17,270 nucleotides of DNA from Draconibacterium sp. (lineage in GTDB: Bacteria; Bacteroidota; Bacteroidia; Bacteroidales; Prolixibacteraceae): positions 1-17,270 of the forward strand of contig WGCT01000197.1 in the NCBI GenBank assembly GCA_015493625.1, in the 5' to 3' direction. Under the pieces are notes generated by a model, which did no database searches, was not told where the DNA came from, and saw nothing but the letters and a program-made list of their open reading frames with translations. Each line of letters starts with the position of its first letter. Within the stretch, counting starts at the first letter, position 1. Both the position numbers and the translations under genes were made by a program. This document shows positions 7,825 to 14,712 of this stretch, in pieces.

Positions 7825-7981
7825 GAGATTGCTTCGCTAGGCTCGCAATGACGCCAGTTTTATATTGATTGTGCGTGTTTGGGCTTGCTTTGCGAAAGAA
7901 GTTATTCTTAGTGTTCTTAATATGGTAAATATCTGAAACTAACGTCATTGCGATGACGAGGAACGAGGAAGAAGCAATCTC
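7825..7981. repeat. 157-bp inverted-repeat (MITE/REP-like) element
   Basis: The stretch 7668-8047 has no real gene; besides the promoter at 7698-7727, it holds this element. The left arm starts gagattgcttcgctaggctc (7825-7853). The right arm is its imperfect reverse complement (7943-7981), starting cgtcattgcg and ending gaagcaatctc, with about 10 extra bases. Similarity continues inward for a few more bases on each side (to about 7860 and 7935). The right arm also contains a small perfect hairpin (7943-7948 with 7953-7958). I recognise the CATTGCGA...GAAGCAATCTC theme as a dispersed intergenic sequence found in many bacterial genomes; that is recollection, not a search. It encodes no protein and follows the last sulfatase gene of the minus-strand operon, where its fold could stop transcription. 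Confidence 0.75.
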
Positions 7982-8047
7982 AATAATTATCCCGGACAAT
8001 AGTGTTTTAAAATATCCATACAATTCCGGGAAATAGAAACAATTTTT

Positions 8048-9433
8048 TTATTTGGGCTGCACCAACGGGTAGGTAACATCGTACAGATGCAACTGGCGGG
8101 CTTTCCATTTGTAGCCTTCCAAAAAAACGGGGTGAGGTAAATGTACATCCCAGTTGCCCAACGTTTTTAACATTGCTTTTGTGCGGTCGAGATTTTGTAG
8201 TGCCACATCGTTTTGCTCCGAAATGTCTTCGGCAAGATTATAAAGCATTGGTAATCGGTCGGGTAAGCGAATAAGTTTCCAGTTTCCATCGCGAAGTGCT
8301 GCACTTATTGTAAACCGCCAGTTTAACGATTGATGAGGGATATTTGTGTTCTCTTTTAAAATAAACGGCATCAGGTTTACCCCGTCGAATTTTACATTGT
8401 CGGTCTTTTCCCCTCCGGCAAGTTCAAAAAAGGTGGCTGCAAAATCGAGCGAAATAACCGGATTTTCATAAGTTGTTCCGGCACGAATTTTTCCTTTCCA
8501 ATTCATTATAAACGGCACATGAATTCCACCTTCCAACAAAATTCCTTTTTGTCCGTTCAGTGGTGCATTTATCGAGCCATTCGAATAGACCGGGCCGCCA
8601 TTGTCGCTAATAAAAACAACAAGTGTATTCTTTTCGAGCCCCTCTTTTTTTACGGCATCCATAATTTTACCAACATTAATATCGAGCCGATATACCATTG
8701 CACAGTATTTTCTGCGTTTTAAGTTTTTTATATTTTCGAAAAGCTTTAAATCGGCGGCTGTTGCCTGCATTGGAGCGTGTGGCGCATTAAACGATGCAAA
8801 CAAAAAGAAGGGTTTGTTTTTGTGTCGCTTAATAAATCCAACGCACTCGTCGCCTTTGTCGTCGGTAATGTAGGTAATAGGTTGCGGCGTTTTGTAGTTG
8901 CATTCGATGGGTGCTTTATAACCTTTTCCGTTGGATTTCCATTCAAAATAGTCGTGACCGCCGCCTGTGTATCCCCAAAACTCGTCGAACCCGCGCTTTA
9001 GCGGATGAAACTGTGGTTCGTATCCAAGATGCCATTTCCCAATTAGTCCGGTAGTATATCCTAAATTGTGTAACCGTTTTGCAATGGTAGTTTCGGTTAG
9101 TGGAAGACCCAGATATTGCGGGTCGAAACCGGGTTGTGTGCCGCCCAAATTGTTATCGTGGCCAAAACTAACGCCGTATCTTCCGGTCATTAATCCTGCC
9201 CGCGACGGACTGCAAACCGGAGCCGAAACGTACCCGTTTGAGAAATTCATTCCTTCGGCCGCCAGCCTGTCGATATTTGGTGTTGGTATCTGTTTACTTC
9301 CGTTCATTCCCAGGTCGCCATAACCCAAATCGTCGGCAACAATTAAGATAAAATTTGGTTTTTGTGTAATTTTCTGAGCCGAAGTTGCGATTGTAATAAA
9401 AAAAACGACGAATAAGAGCAACGATGTTTTCAT
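8048..9433 (-). CDS. Secreted S1-family sulfatase (second gene of the minus-strand pair)
   Basis: A 461-aa formylglycine-dependent sulfatase. A Sec signal peptide covers residues 1-19 (MKTSLLLF through TSAQ) with no lipobox, so the enzyme is probably periplasmic. Metal ligands D34-D35 lie in ADDLGYGD. The modification site is C74-S-P-S-R78 followed by AGLMTGR, a Cys-type site needing an anaerobic maturase (anSME). K133 and H135 are in GKWHLG, H219 in NAPHAP, D277-N278 in SDNGG, and K296 in GQKG. All catalytic positions of the S1 family are therefore intact. The substrate cannot be read from the sequence; the enzyme should remove sulfate from a glycan fragment. The gene is 40 nt downstream of another sulfatase gene on the same strand with no terminator between, so they form an operon. 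The dispersed repeat at 7825-7981 follows. Confidence 0.95.
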   Translation of the reverse strand: MKTSLLLFVVFFITIATSAQKITQKPNFILIVADDLGYGDLGMNGSKQIPTPNIDRLAAEGMNFSNGYVSAPVCSPSRAGLMTGRYGVSFGHDNNLGGTQPGFDPQYLGLPLTETTIAKRLHNLGYTTGLIGKWHLGYEPQFHPLKRGFDEFWGYTGGGHDYFEWKSNGKGYKAPIECNYKTPQPITYITDDKGDECVGFIKRHKNKPFFLFASFNAPHAPMQATAADLKLFENIKNLKRRKYCAMVYRLDINVGKIMDAVKKEGLEKNTLVVFISDNGGPVYSNGSINAPLNGQKGILLEGGIHVPFIMNWKGKIRAGTTYENPVISLDFAATFFELAGGEKTDNVKFDGVNLMPFILKENTNIPHQSLNWRFTISAALRDGNWKLIRLPDRLPMLYNLAEDISEQNDVALQNLDRTKAMLKTLGNWDVHLPHPVFLEGYKWKARQLHLYDVTYPLVQPK

Positions 9434-9473
9434 AATACAGCGTGTTAATTTTTAGTAAATAGTTTTAGAATAA

Positions 9474-10883
9474 TTAGTTCGATACATAATTAGGATTCAA
9501 CTCTGAAGGAACAGGAGCGTTTGTATTTTTGCGCCACTTATCTAACATTCCAACCAATTTTTTCACCATTTCCGGATTTGTTTTTGCGAGGTTATTTTTC
9601 TCGCCAATGTCGTTATTTAAATTATACAATTCAATGTCGTTATTTTCGAAATACTGAATGAGTTTCCAGTTGCCAAGACGAATTGCAGAACCCGGTCGGG
9701 TACGGAATTTAACATCTTGCGTTTCAATATTTCCCCCCTCAAGATAAATTGGGAAGTGCCAGAACAGTGGTCGGAGAGCAATTCTTGCCCCTTTAATTAT
9801 TGGTAAAACCGACCGGCCGTCGATTGTTTTCCCATCGGGAATAGTTGCTCCGGCAACATTTAGTAGTGTTGGATAAATATCGAGATTGGTAACCGGCACA
9901 TCTATTTTTACTCCACCATCAATTTTCCCCGGCCAGTTAATAAACATGGGTTCGCGAATTCCGCCCTCGTAGTACGAACCTTTTCCGGCGCGTAACGGCC
10001 ACTGCTTTGTAAACCGGTAAACGCCACCGTTATCGGAAATAAAAAGAATAAATGTATTGTTTAATTTCCCCGATTCTTTTAAATAACGAATCATTCGCCC
10101 AATCTGCGTATCGAGATTTTCTACCATTGTAGCATATTTTGCATTTTTCTGGCCGTTCCATTCTGCTTTATTTTTATATTTTAACAGCAAACTTTTTACC
10201 GGCTGAAGTGGTGCATGCACCGCGTATGGCGAGTAGTACATAAAAAACGGTTTGTTGCCTGTTGTTTTCAAAAACTCTATTGTTTTATCCATAATCAGAT
10301 TGGTCAGGTAATAATCTTTCGTAGGAGCATCGAGCGGTACTCGCTTATAAGGAGGATAATAACTTCCTGGATTTCCGGCATGGCAACCACCAATATTAAC
10401 ATCGAATCCGAACGAAAGTGGTGTATCGGAAAGATGCCATTTGCCGGCATGGCAAGTTGTATAACCGGCTTTTTTTAACACCTGCGGAATAAGAATATTA
10501 TCGGCGGGCATGTATTCGTTATTTTTTACCGGAATAATTTTTCGGTCTCGGCTTTTCCCCCTGTCCGAATTTGCAACAGTGTAAATTCCGTTTCGTTGCG
10601 GCCACTGTCCACTCATCAAACAAGCCCGGCTTGGGGCACAGTTCGACGCTGCGGCATAGGCATTTGTAAAAATTACACCACCCTTTGCTAACTTATCGAT
10701 ATTGGGCGTCTCGTAATATTTCGACCCCATAAAACCTACATCGCGCCAGCCCATATCATCAATGTTTATCAACAAAATATTAGGCTTTGGGTTTTCGTTT
10801 TGGGTGCTGTTTTGCGAATACCCCGGAAACGGGTAAAACATTACAATTAGTAACAACCCGTTTAAAACAAACTGTAGTTTCAT
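9474..10883 (-). CDS. Secreted S1-family sulfatase (first gene of the minus-strand pair)
   Basis: A 469-aa sulfatase, clearly different from its downstream neighbour, so the pair is not a recent tandem duplication. The signal peptide ends near residue 23 (PGYSQ) and there is no lipobox. Metal ligands D42-D43 are in NIDDMGW. The formylglycine site is C82-A-P-S-R86 with ACLMSGQ after it, again Cys-type. K148 and H150 are in GKWHLS, H223 in VHAPLQ, D284-N285 in SDNGG, and K301 in AGKGSYYEGG. Two extra cysteines flank the active-site region (C144, C167). It is transcribed away from the T9SS enzyme gene, 99 nt from that gene's ATG, so one intergenic region controls both directions. I found no strong promoter match there. 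The substrate is unknown; partner genes suggest a sulfated polysaccharide. Confidence 0.95.
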   Translation of the reverse strand: MKLQFVLNGLLLIVMFYPFPGYSQNSTQNENPKPNILLINIDDMGWRDVGFMGSKYYETPNIDKLAKGGVIFTNAYAAASNCAPSRACLMSGQWPQRNGIYTVANSDRGKSRDRKIIPVKNNEYMPADNILIPQVLKKAGYTTCHAGKWHLSDTPLSFGFDVNIGGCHAGNPGSYYPPYKRVPLDAPTKDYYLTNLIMDKTIEFLKTTGNKPFFMYYSPYAVHAPLQPVKSLLLKYKNKAEWNGQKNAKYATMVENLDTQIGRMIRYLKESGKLNNTFILFISDNGGVYRFTKQWPLRAGKGSYYEGGIREPMFINWPGKIDGGVKIDVPVTNLDIYPTLLNVAGATIPDGKTIDGRSVLPIIKGARIALRPLFWHFPIYLEGGNIETQDVKFRTRPGSAIRLGNWKLIQYFENNDIELYNLNNDIGEKNNLAKTNPEMVKKLVGMLDKWRKNTNAPVPSELNPNYVSN

Positions 10884-10982
10884 TGAATAATGATTAATTT
10901 TTCAGTAAAAATATATTTTTCAAAACAGAATAAAATGATAAAAATAAGTTATTACATTTACAACAAAATTCATATTGTTATT

Positions 10983-12827
10983 ATGACAAGAACATATATT
11001 TTGCAACAAATTTTTTATACTGGCCTGTTTTTAACATTGTTAATGCCGGCAAAAGCGCAGGTACAGCGGCCAATTGGGACAAATATCAGCGGAGTGAAAG
11101 ACTGGTCGGCAGAGCTGGTTTTTGTTGATGTGTTTAAGCAGTGCCGCAAGTGGATATCGTATGAGAAAGGAGGAGCATGGGATTCGGGAGTAGATGTTCC
11201 GTTGGGAGAAAACGGTTATCCGCTTGAGATTCCGTACAACGATAATGTACATCAGCCACAACAAGTAAAAACCCTTCTTTTATGGGGACTTGAAGGTAAA
11301 TTCCCTGCCGGTAATTATCGTTTAATTATCTCCGGAAAAGGAAAAGTTTCGCTGTCGGGGGCTGCAAATGGCACTTTTTCATCTCCGTTCGATGGAGTTG
11401 TTTCGGTCGATAACAGTAAATCGGGTATTATTTTGGAGATCGACTCTTCACTTGCTTCCGACCCGGTACACGACATTCATTTTATTATGCCGGGTTATGG
11501 AGATTCTTTTTCTTCTCATCCGTTTAATCCTGAGTTTCTTAACTTCTTAGAAAATTTTCAGGCAATTCGGTTTATGGATTTTATGCAGACCAACAATTCG
11601 CCGGTAAAATCGTGGAGCGATAGAAACAAACGAGATTATTATACACAAACATTAAAAAACGGTGTTGCCTACGAATATATGATTGAACTTTGTAATCTCA
11701 CAAAAACCGATGCATGGATTTGTATTCCTCATATGGCAAACAACGATTACATTTCAAAACTGGCAAAGCTTTTAAACGATTCGTTAAGTGCAGAACTAAA
11801 AGTTTATGTTGAATACAGCAACGAGGTATGGAATGGCATTTTTAGCCAGAATAGTTATGCGAAATTTATGGGAGATTCGTTGGGCTATTCGGGAAAACCA
11901 TGGGAACAAGGCTGGAAATATTATGCAAAACGAACTGCTGACATTCACCGTATTTTTGAAACTGAATTTGGAAAAACAAACCGGTTAGTAAAAGTTATTG
12001 CTGTTCAGGCAGCCAACGAATGGGTAAGCAATTTTATAGTTAATTGCTACGAAGATGAAAAATATAATCTCACAGGAGTTTCGGCCAATGCACTTGCAAT
12101 TGCCCCCTATTTTGGTGGCGGATTAGCAGATAATATTGGCGATGCCGGGTTAATAGGGAGCATTACGGTTAACGATATTTTAGATTCGCTCGAAAATACA
12201 TCGCTAGGTTTTTCTCGCAGTTGGATGGACAAACAGCACAGGGTAGCAGTCGAGCACAACTTAAAACTTATTGCATACGAAGGCGGACAGCACTTGGTTA
12301 CCTATAAGTATAACAACAATAAAGCTTTTGTTGATACACTGATTGCTGTAAACCGAAACCCGAGAATGGAAGATCTCTACTGCTCCTATTTTAACTACTG
12401 GTACAACATTGCAGGAAAAGGATTATTCTGTAATTTCTCGTCGCACGGTACCCCCTCGAAATATGGGAGTTGGGGCGTAAAAGAGTTTATGAACGACACA
12501 CTTGCACCAAAATATTTGGGATTAAAGAACTGTGTTTTTAAATATAACTCAGCACTACCAATGCAATTAAAAATTGAAAAAAAGTTTGGGGAATTAATTG
12601 TGTATCCTGTTCCTGCCAAAAACGGAATACTTAATATCGACCATAATTTTAACAACCCAAACATTTTGTTATGCGATATTGCAGGAAAACCCATTAAATA
12701 CAATGTTCTTAACGAAGAACAAAACAGTTTCACAATAAAAGTTAACCACTACACAGGTTTTGCAATTCTTACATTAATTGATAACAGGGAATTCACCTCG
12801 AAACCGGTAATTTTCACAGTTCAATAG
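10983..12827 (+). CDS. T9SS-exported enzyme with predicted clan GH-A TIM-barrel fold
   Basis: A 614-aa exported protein. The ATG at 10983 (MTRTYILQQ) gives a proper signal peptide ending near PAKAQ; an upstream ATG at 10890 in the same frame only adds AT-rich leader. An N-terminal beta domain (about 30-165) is followed by a putative TIM barrel (about 165-520) with RFMDFMQTN (196-204), IPHMANNDY (248-256) and YVEYSNEVWN. Here N280-E281 resembles the acid/base Asn-Glu of clan GH-A, and E433 in AYEGGQ resembles the nucleophile; both roles are inferred. Residues of about 538-614 form a type A T9SS sorting domain (YPVPAKNGILNI, CDIAGKPI). I recall similar proteins in Planctomycetes and Bacteroidota databases labelled only as cellulose-binding; the activity is not known to me. 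Its neighbours suggest a sulfated-glycan hydrolase acting at or beyond the cell surface. Confidence 0.85.
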   Translation: MTRTYILQQIFYTGLFLTLLMPAKAQVQRPIGTNISGVKDWSAELVFVDVFKQCRKWISYEKGGAWDSGVDVPLGENGYPLEIPYNDNVHQPQQVKTLLLWGLEGKFPAGNYRLIISGKGKVSLSGAANGTFSSPFDGVVSVDNSKSGIILEIDSSLASDPVHDIHFIMPGYGDSFSSHPFNPEFLNFLENFQAIRFMDFMQTNNSPVKSWSDRNKRDYYTQTLKNGVAYEYMIELCNLTKTDAWICIPHMANNDYISKLAKLLNDSLSAELKVYVEYSNEVWNGIFSQNSYAKFMGDSLGYSGKPWEQGWKYYAKRTADIHRIFETEFGKTNRLVKVIAVQAANEWVSNFIVNCYEDEKYNLTGVSANALAIAPYFGGGLADNIGDAGLIGSITVNDILDSLENTSLGFSRSWMDKQHRVAVEHNLKLIAYEGGQHLVTYKYNNNKAFVDTLIAVNRNPRMEDLYCSYFNYWYNIAGKGLFCNFSSHGTPSKYGSWGVKEFMNDTLAPKYLGLKNCVFKYNSALPMQLKIEKKFGELIVYPVPAKNGILNIDHNFNNPNILLCDIAGKPIKYNVLNEEQNSFTIKVNHYTGFAILTLIDNREFTSKPVIFTVQ

Positions 12828-12941
12828 GAGCTTTATTTTGTTACAATATATCTTTTTTACCGCCTATAAATAATGGAGGAAAAAGAAAAACAGCGTTTTA
12901 TTTTTATGTTCAAAACAAATCAGTCTTCTTAAAATATGCCA

Positions 12942-12959
12942 AATAATATATATATTATT
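12942..12959. repeat. 18-bp AT-only perfect palindrome
   Basis: aataatata followed directly by its reverse complement tatattatt. The direct repeat ccaaataa flanks it on both sides. It could be an operator or a cruciform-prone site, but its base composition makes chance a serious alternative. Confidence 0.5.
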
Positions 12960-13092
12960 CCAAATAACCTTATTGGTTTTTTGTACTTTTAAGGTCATTA
13001 AAATAAATATTATAATAAGATGAAACATTCAGGATAAAAGATTTCACATACAGGAGCATGATTAAGTTAGAGCACTACTTTCTTGTCTTGTG

Positions 13093-13117
13093 TCTTGATT
13101 CTAGTATCTTGATTCTA
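13093..13117. repeat. Direct repeat of tcttgattcta
   Basis: An 11-bp direct repeat, 13093-13103 and 13107-13117, at the end of a longer TCTTG-rich tract starting at 13079. A related sequence, tcttgtatctagctatc, appears after the same sulfatase gene near 14667. It lies 12-36 nt before the sulfatase ATG, so it is part of the 5' leader. Confidence 0.6.
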
Positions 13118-13129
13118 ATTTTTAAATAA

Positions 13130-14602
13130 ATGAAATATCAGTTTATCATTCTGTTAGTAATTGCGGTTGTTTTTACCAACTGCCAGAATCAAAAGAAACA
13201 GAAACAGGAGCAAAAACAAAACAAAGAGCAAAATGTAACGAAAGCAAAACCAAATATTGTGTACATTCTTGCCGACGACCTTGGATATGGCGATTTAAGC
13301 TGCTATGGACAGGAAAAAATTAAAACTCCGAATATTGATAAAATGGCTGCCGAAGGAATGCTTTTTACACAACATTATGCCGGAACTACTGTCTGTGCGC
13401 CTTCGCGCTCGTCGTTAATGACCGGGAAAACAACAGGACATACATTTATTCGGGGAAATAAGGAGTGGCAACCCGAAGGACAGTATCCACTTGAATCCAA
13501 GGCTGTTACAATTGCCGAAGTATTAAAAGCAGCCGGTTATACAACCGGAGGATTTGGGAAATGGGGACTCGGTTACATTGGCACCGAAGGCGACCCGAAC
13601 AACCAGGGATTCGATGAGTTTTATGGCTACAACTGCCAACGAATGGCACATAATTATTTTCCGGGGCATTTGTGGGATAACAACACAAAAGTAATTCTCA
13701 AAAAAAATACTGGAGATAAATTTGTTACTTATGCTCCCGAATTAATTCATAAACGAGTACTGAAGTTTATTGAAAAAAACAAGGATAAACCGTTCTTTTT
13801 ATACTATCCTACTACCATTCCTCACGCCGAACTTTTACTACCTGAAAAAAATATTGAACAGTTTAGAGGAAAATTTCTACCCGAGAAAAAGTATAAAGGT
13901 GCTAAGTTTGGCGACAAACGATTTAGAGAAGGTGTATATGGATCGCAAACCGAATGCCATGCAGCTTTTGCGGCAATGGTTACACTGCTCGACAAACAAG
14001 TTGGCGAAGTACTGACAAAATTGAAAGAGCTGGGTCTCGATAAAAATACACTTGTCATTTTTACTTCCGACAACGGACCACACAAAGAGGGCGGTGCCGA
14101 CCCCGATTACTTTAACTCGAATGGTATTTATAAAGGGTATAAACGCGATTTGTACGAAGGTGGAATTCGCGAGCCGATGATTGCCTGGTGGCCGGGAAAA
14201 ATTAAGGCCGGAACAACCAATAATTATGTCTCTGCTTTCTGGGATATGATGCCCACTTTTGCTGAAATGGCAGGTGTCAAACCTCCCAATAACATTGATG
14301 GAATATCGATGTTGCCAACTCTGTTAGGGAAAAAAGGACAACAACAACACGACTATTTGTATTGGGAGTTTCACGAACTTGGAGGAAGAAAAGCTTTGCG
14401 AAAAGGCGACTGGAAACTGGTAAGCTACAATGTGAATAAACCCGAAAAAACGACCATTGAATTGTACAACTTAAAAACCGATCCGGGCGAAGAAAATAAT
14501 ATCGCAAAAGATCACCCCGATATTGTAAAGCAGTTAATACAATTAATGGCTTCTGCGCGCACGCAATCGAAAGTATTTCCGTTTAAAAAGGTTAAAAAAT
14601 AG
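13130..14602 (+). CDS. Lipoprotein S1-family sulfatase
   Basis: A 490-aa sulfatase. The N-terminus is a lipoprotein signal with C18 as the likely lipidated residue (VVFTNC), followed by a Lys/Gln/Glu-rich linker (19-40). The residues after C18 are Gln, Asn, Gln, Lys, Lys, not the acidic export signal of surface lipoproteins in Bacteroidota, so a periplasm-facing outer-membrane anchor is more likely. Metal ligands are D49-D50 in ILADDLGYGD. The Cys-type site is C89-A-P-S-R93 with SSLMTGK. K144 is in GKWGLG, which has Gly where the other two sulfatases have His. H232 is in IPHAEL and D314-N315 in SDNGPH, followed by the EGG and FNSNG elements typical of one large S1 branch. The substrate is unknown. 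It lies 302 nt after the T9SS enzyme gene on the same strand and may be co-regulated with it. Confidence 0.95.
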   Translation: MKYQFIILLVIAVVFTNCQNQKKQKQEQKQNKEQNVTKAKPNIVYILADDLGYGDLSCYGQEKIKTPNIDKMAAEGMLFTQHYAGTTVCAPSRSSLMTGKTTGHTFIRGNKEWQPEGQYPLESKAVTIAEVLKAAGYTTGGFGKWGLGYIGTEGDPNNQGFDEFYGYNCQRMAHNYFPGHLWDNNTKVILKKNTGDKFVTYAPELIHKRVLKFIEKNKDKPFFLYYPTTIPHAELLLPEKNIEQFRGKFLPEKKYKGAKFGDKRFREGVYGSQTECHAAFAAMVTLLDKQVGEVLTKLKELGLDKNTLVIFTSDNGPHKEGGADPDYFNSNGIYKGYKRDLYEGGIREPMIAWWPGKIKAGTTNNYVSAFWDMMPTFAEMAGVKPPNNIDGISMLPTLLGKKGQQQHDYLYWEFHELGGRKALRKGDWKLVSYNVNKPEKTTIELYNLKTDPGEENNIAKDHPDIVKQLIQLMASARTQSKVFPFKKVKK

Positions 14603-14620
14603 TATTTATGTTGAGAATTT

Positions 14621-14645
14621 GGAGTGCGACTAAAAGTCGTGCTCC
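14621..14645. repeat. REP-like hairpin after the lipoprotein sulfatase gene
   Basis: ggagtgcgact (14621-14631) pairs with agtcgtgctcc (14635-14645) over 11 bp, with two G-T wobble pairs and an AAA loop. It sits in the 110-nt gap between two convergent genes. There is no T-run on either side, so it is not a classic terminator, though it could protect or end both messages. It has the look of a dispersed palindromic repeat. Confidence 0.6.
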
Positions 14646-14712
14646 GAGTAGTAGCAGATTACTTTTCTTGTATCTAGCTATCAATAAGGATATTGTAAGT
14701 GATTTCCTTGAA

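Larger units (their letters stand above)
12828..13129. other. Intergenic region with an AT palindrome and TCTTG repeats
   Basis: This 302-nt gap has no gene. It holds a possible weak hairpin with T-rich tail (12887-12899), an 18-bp perfect AT-only palindrome (12942-12959) bracketed by direct copies of ccaaataa (12939-12946 and 12960-12967), and a TCTTG-rich stretch (13079-13118). I found no full TAnnTTTG promoter; tacttttaagg after 12990 is only a near match. Whether the third sulfatase has its own promoter or is read through from the T9SS enzyme gene is open. Confidence 0.6.

Noticed and set aside
7802..8023. 73-aa open frame on the minus strand
   Set aside because: It is made mostly of the inverted-repeat element; the segment VIASLAKQSH is the familiar false translation of that repeat. 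No start context or protein-like composition supports a gene.
8048..10883. The two minus-strand sulfatases as a recent tandem duplication
   Set aside because: Their sequences differ through most of their length (CSPSRAGLMTGR against CAPSRACLMSGQ, different loops), so they are separate lineages of the S1 family.
10890..10982. N-terminal extension of the T9SS enzyme from an ATG at 10890
   Set aside because: It would put 31 Lys/Ile/Tyr-rich residues before a good signal peptide; the ATG at 10983 is preferred.
13079..13118. TCTTG-rich tract as a CRISPR array
   Set aside because: Only two 11-bp copies separated by 3 nt; no regular spacers, no cas genes in the window.
13822..14085. Open frames antisense to the lipoprotein sulfatase gene (also similar ones antisense to secDF, mdh and the other sulfatases)
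   Set aside because: They overlap well-supported genes completely, have no recognisable domains, and their residue content follows from the codon use of the sense strand.
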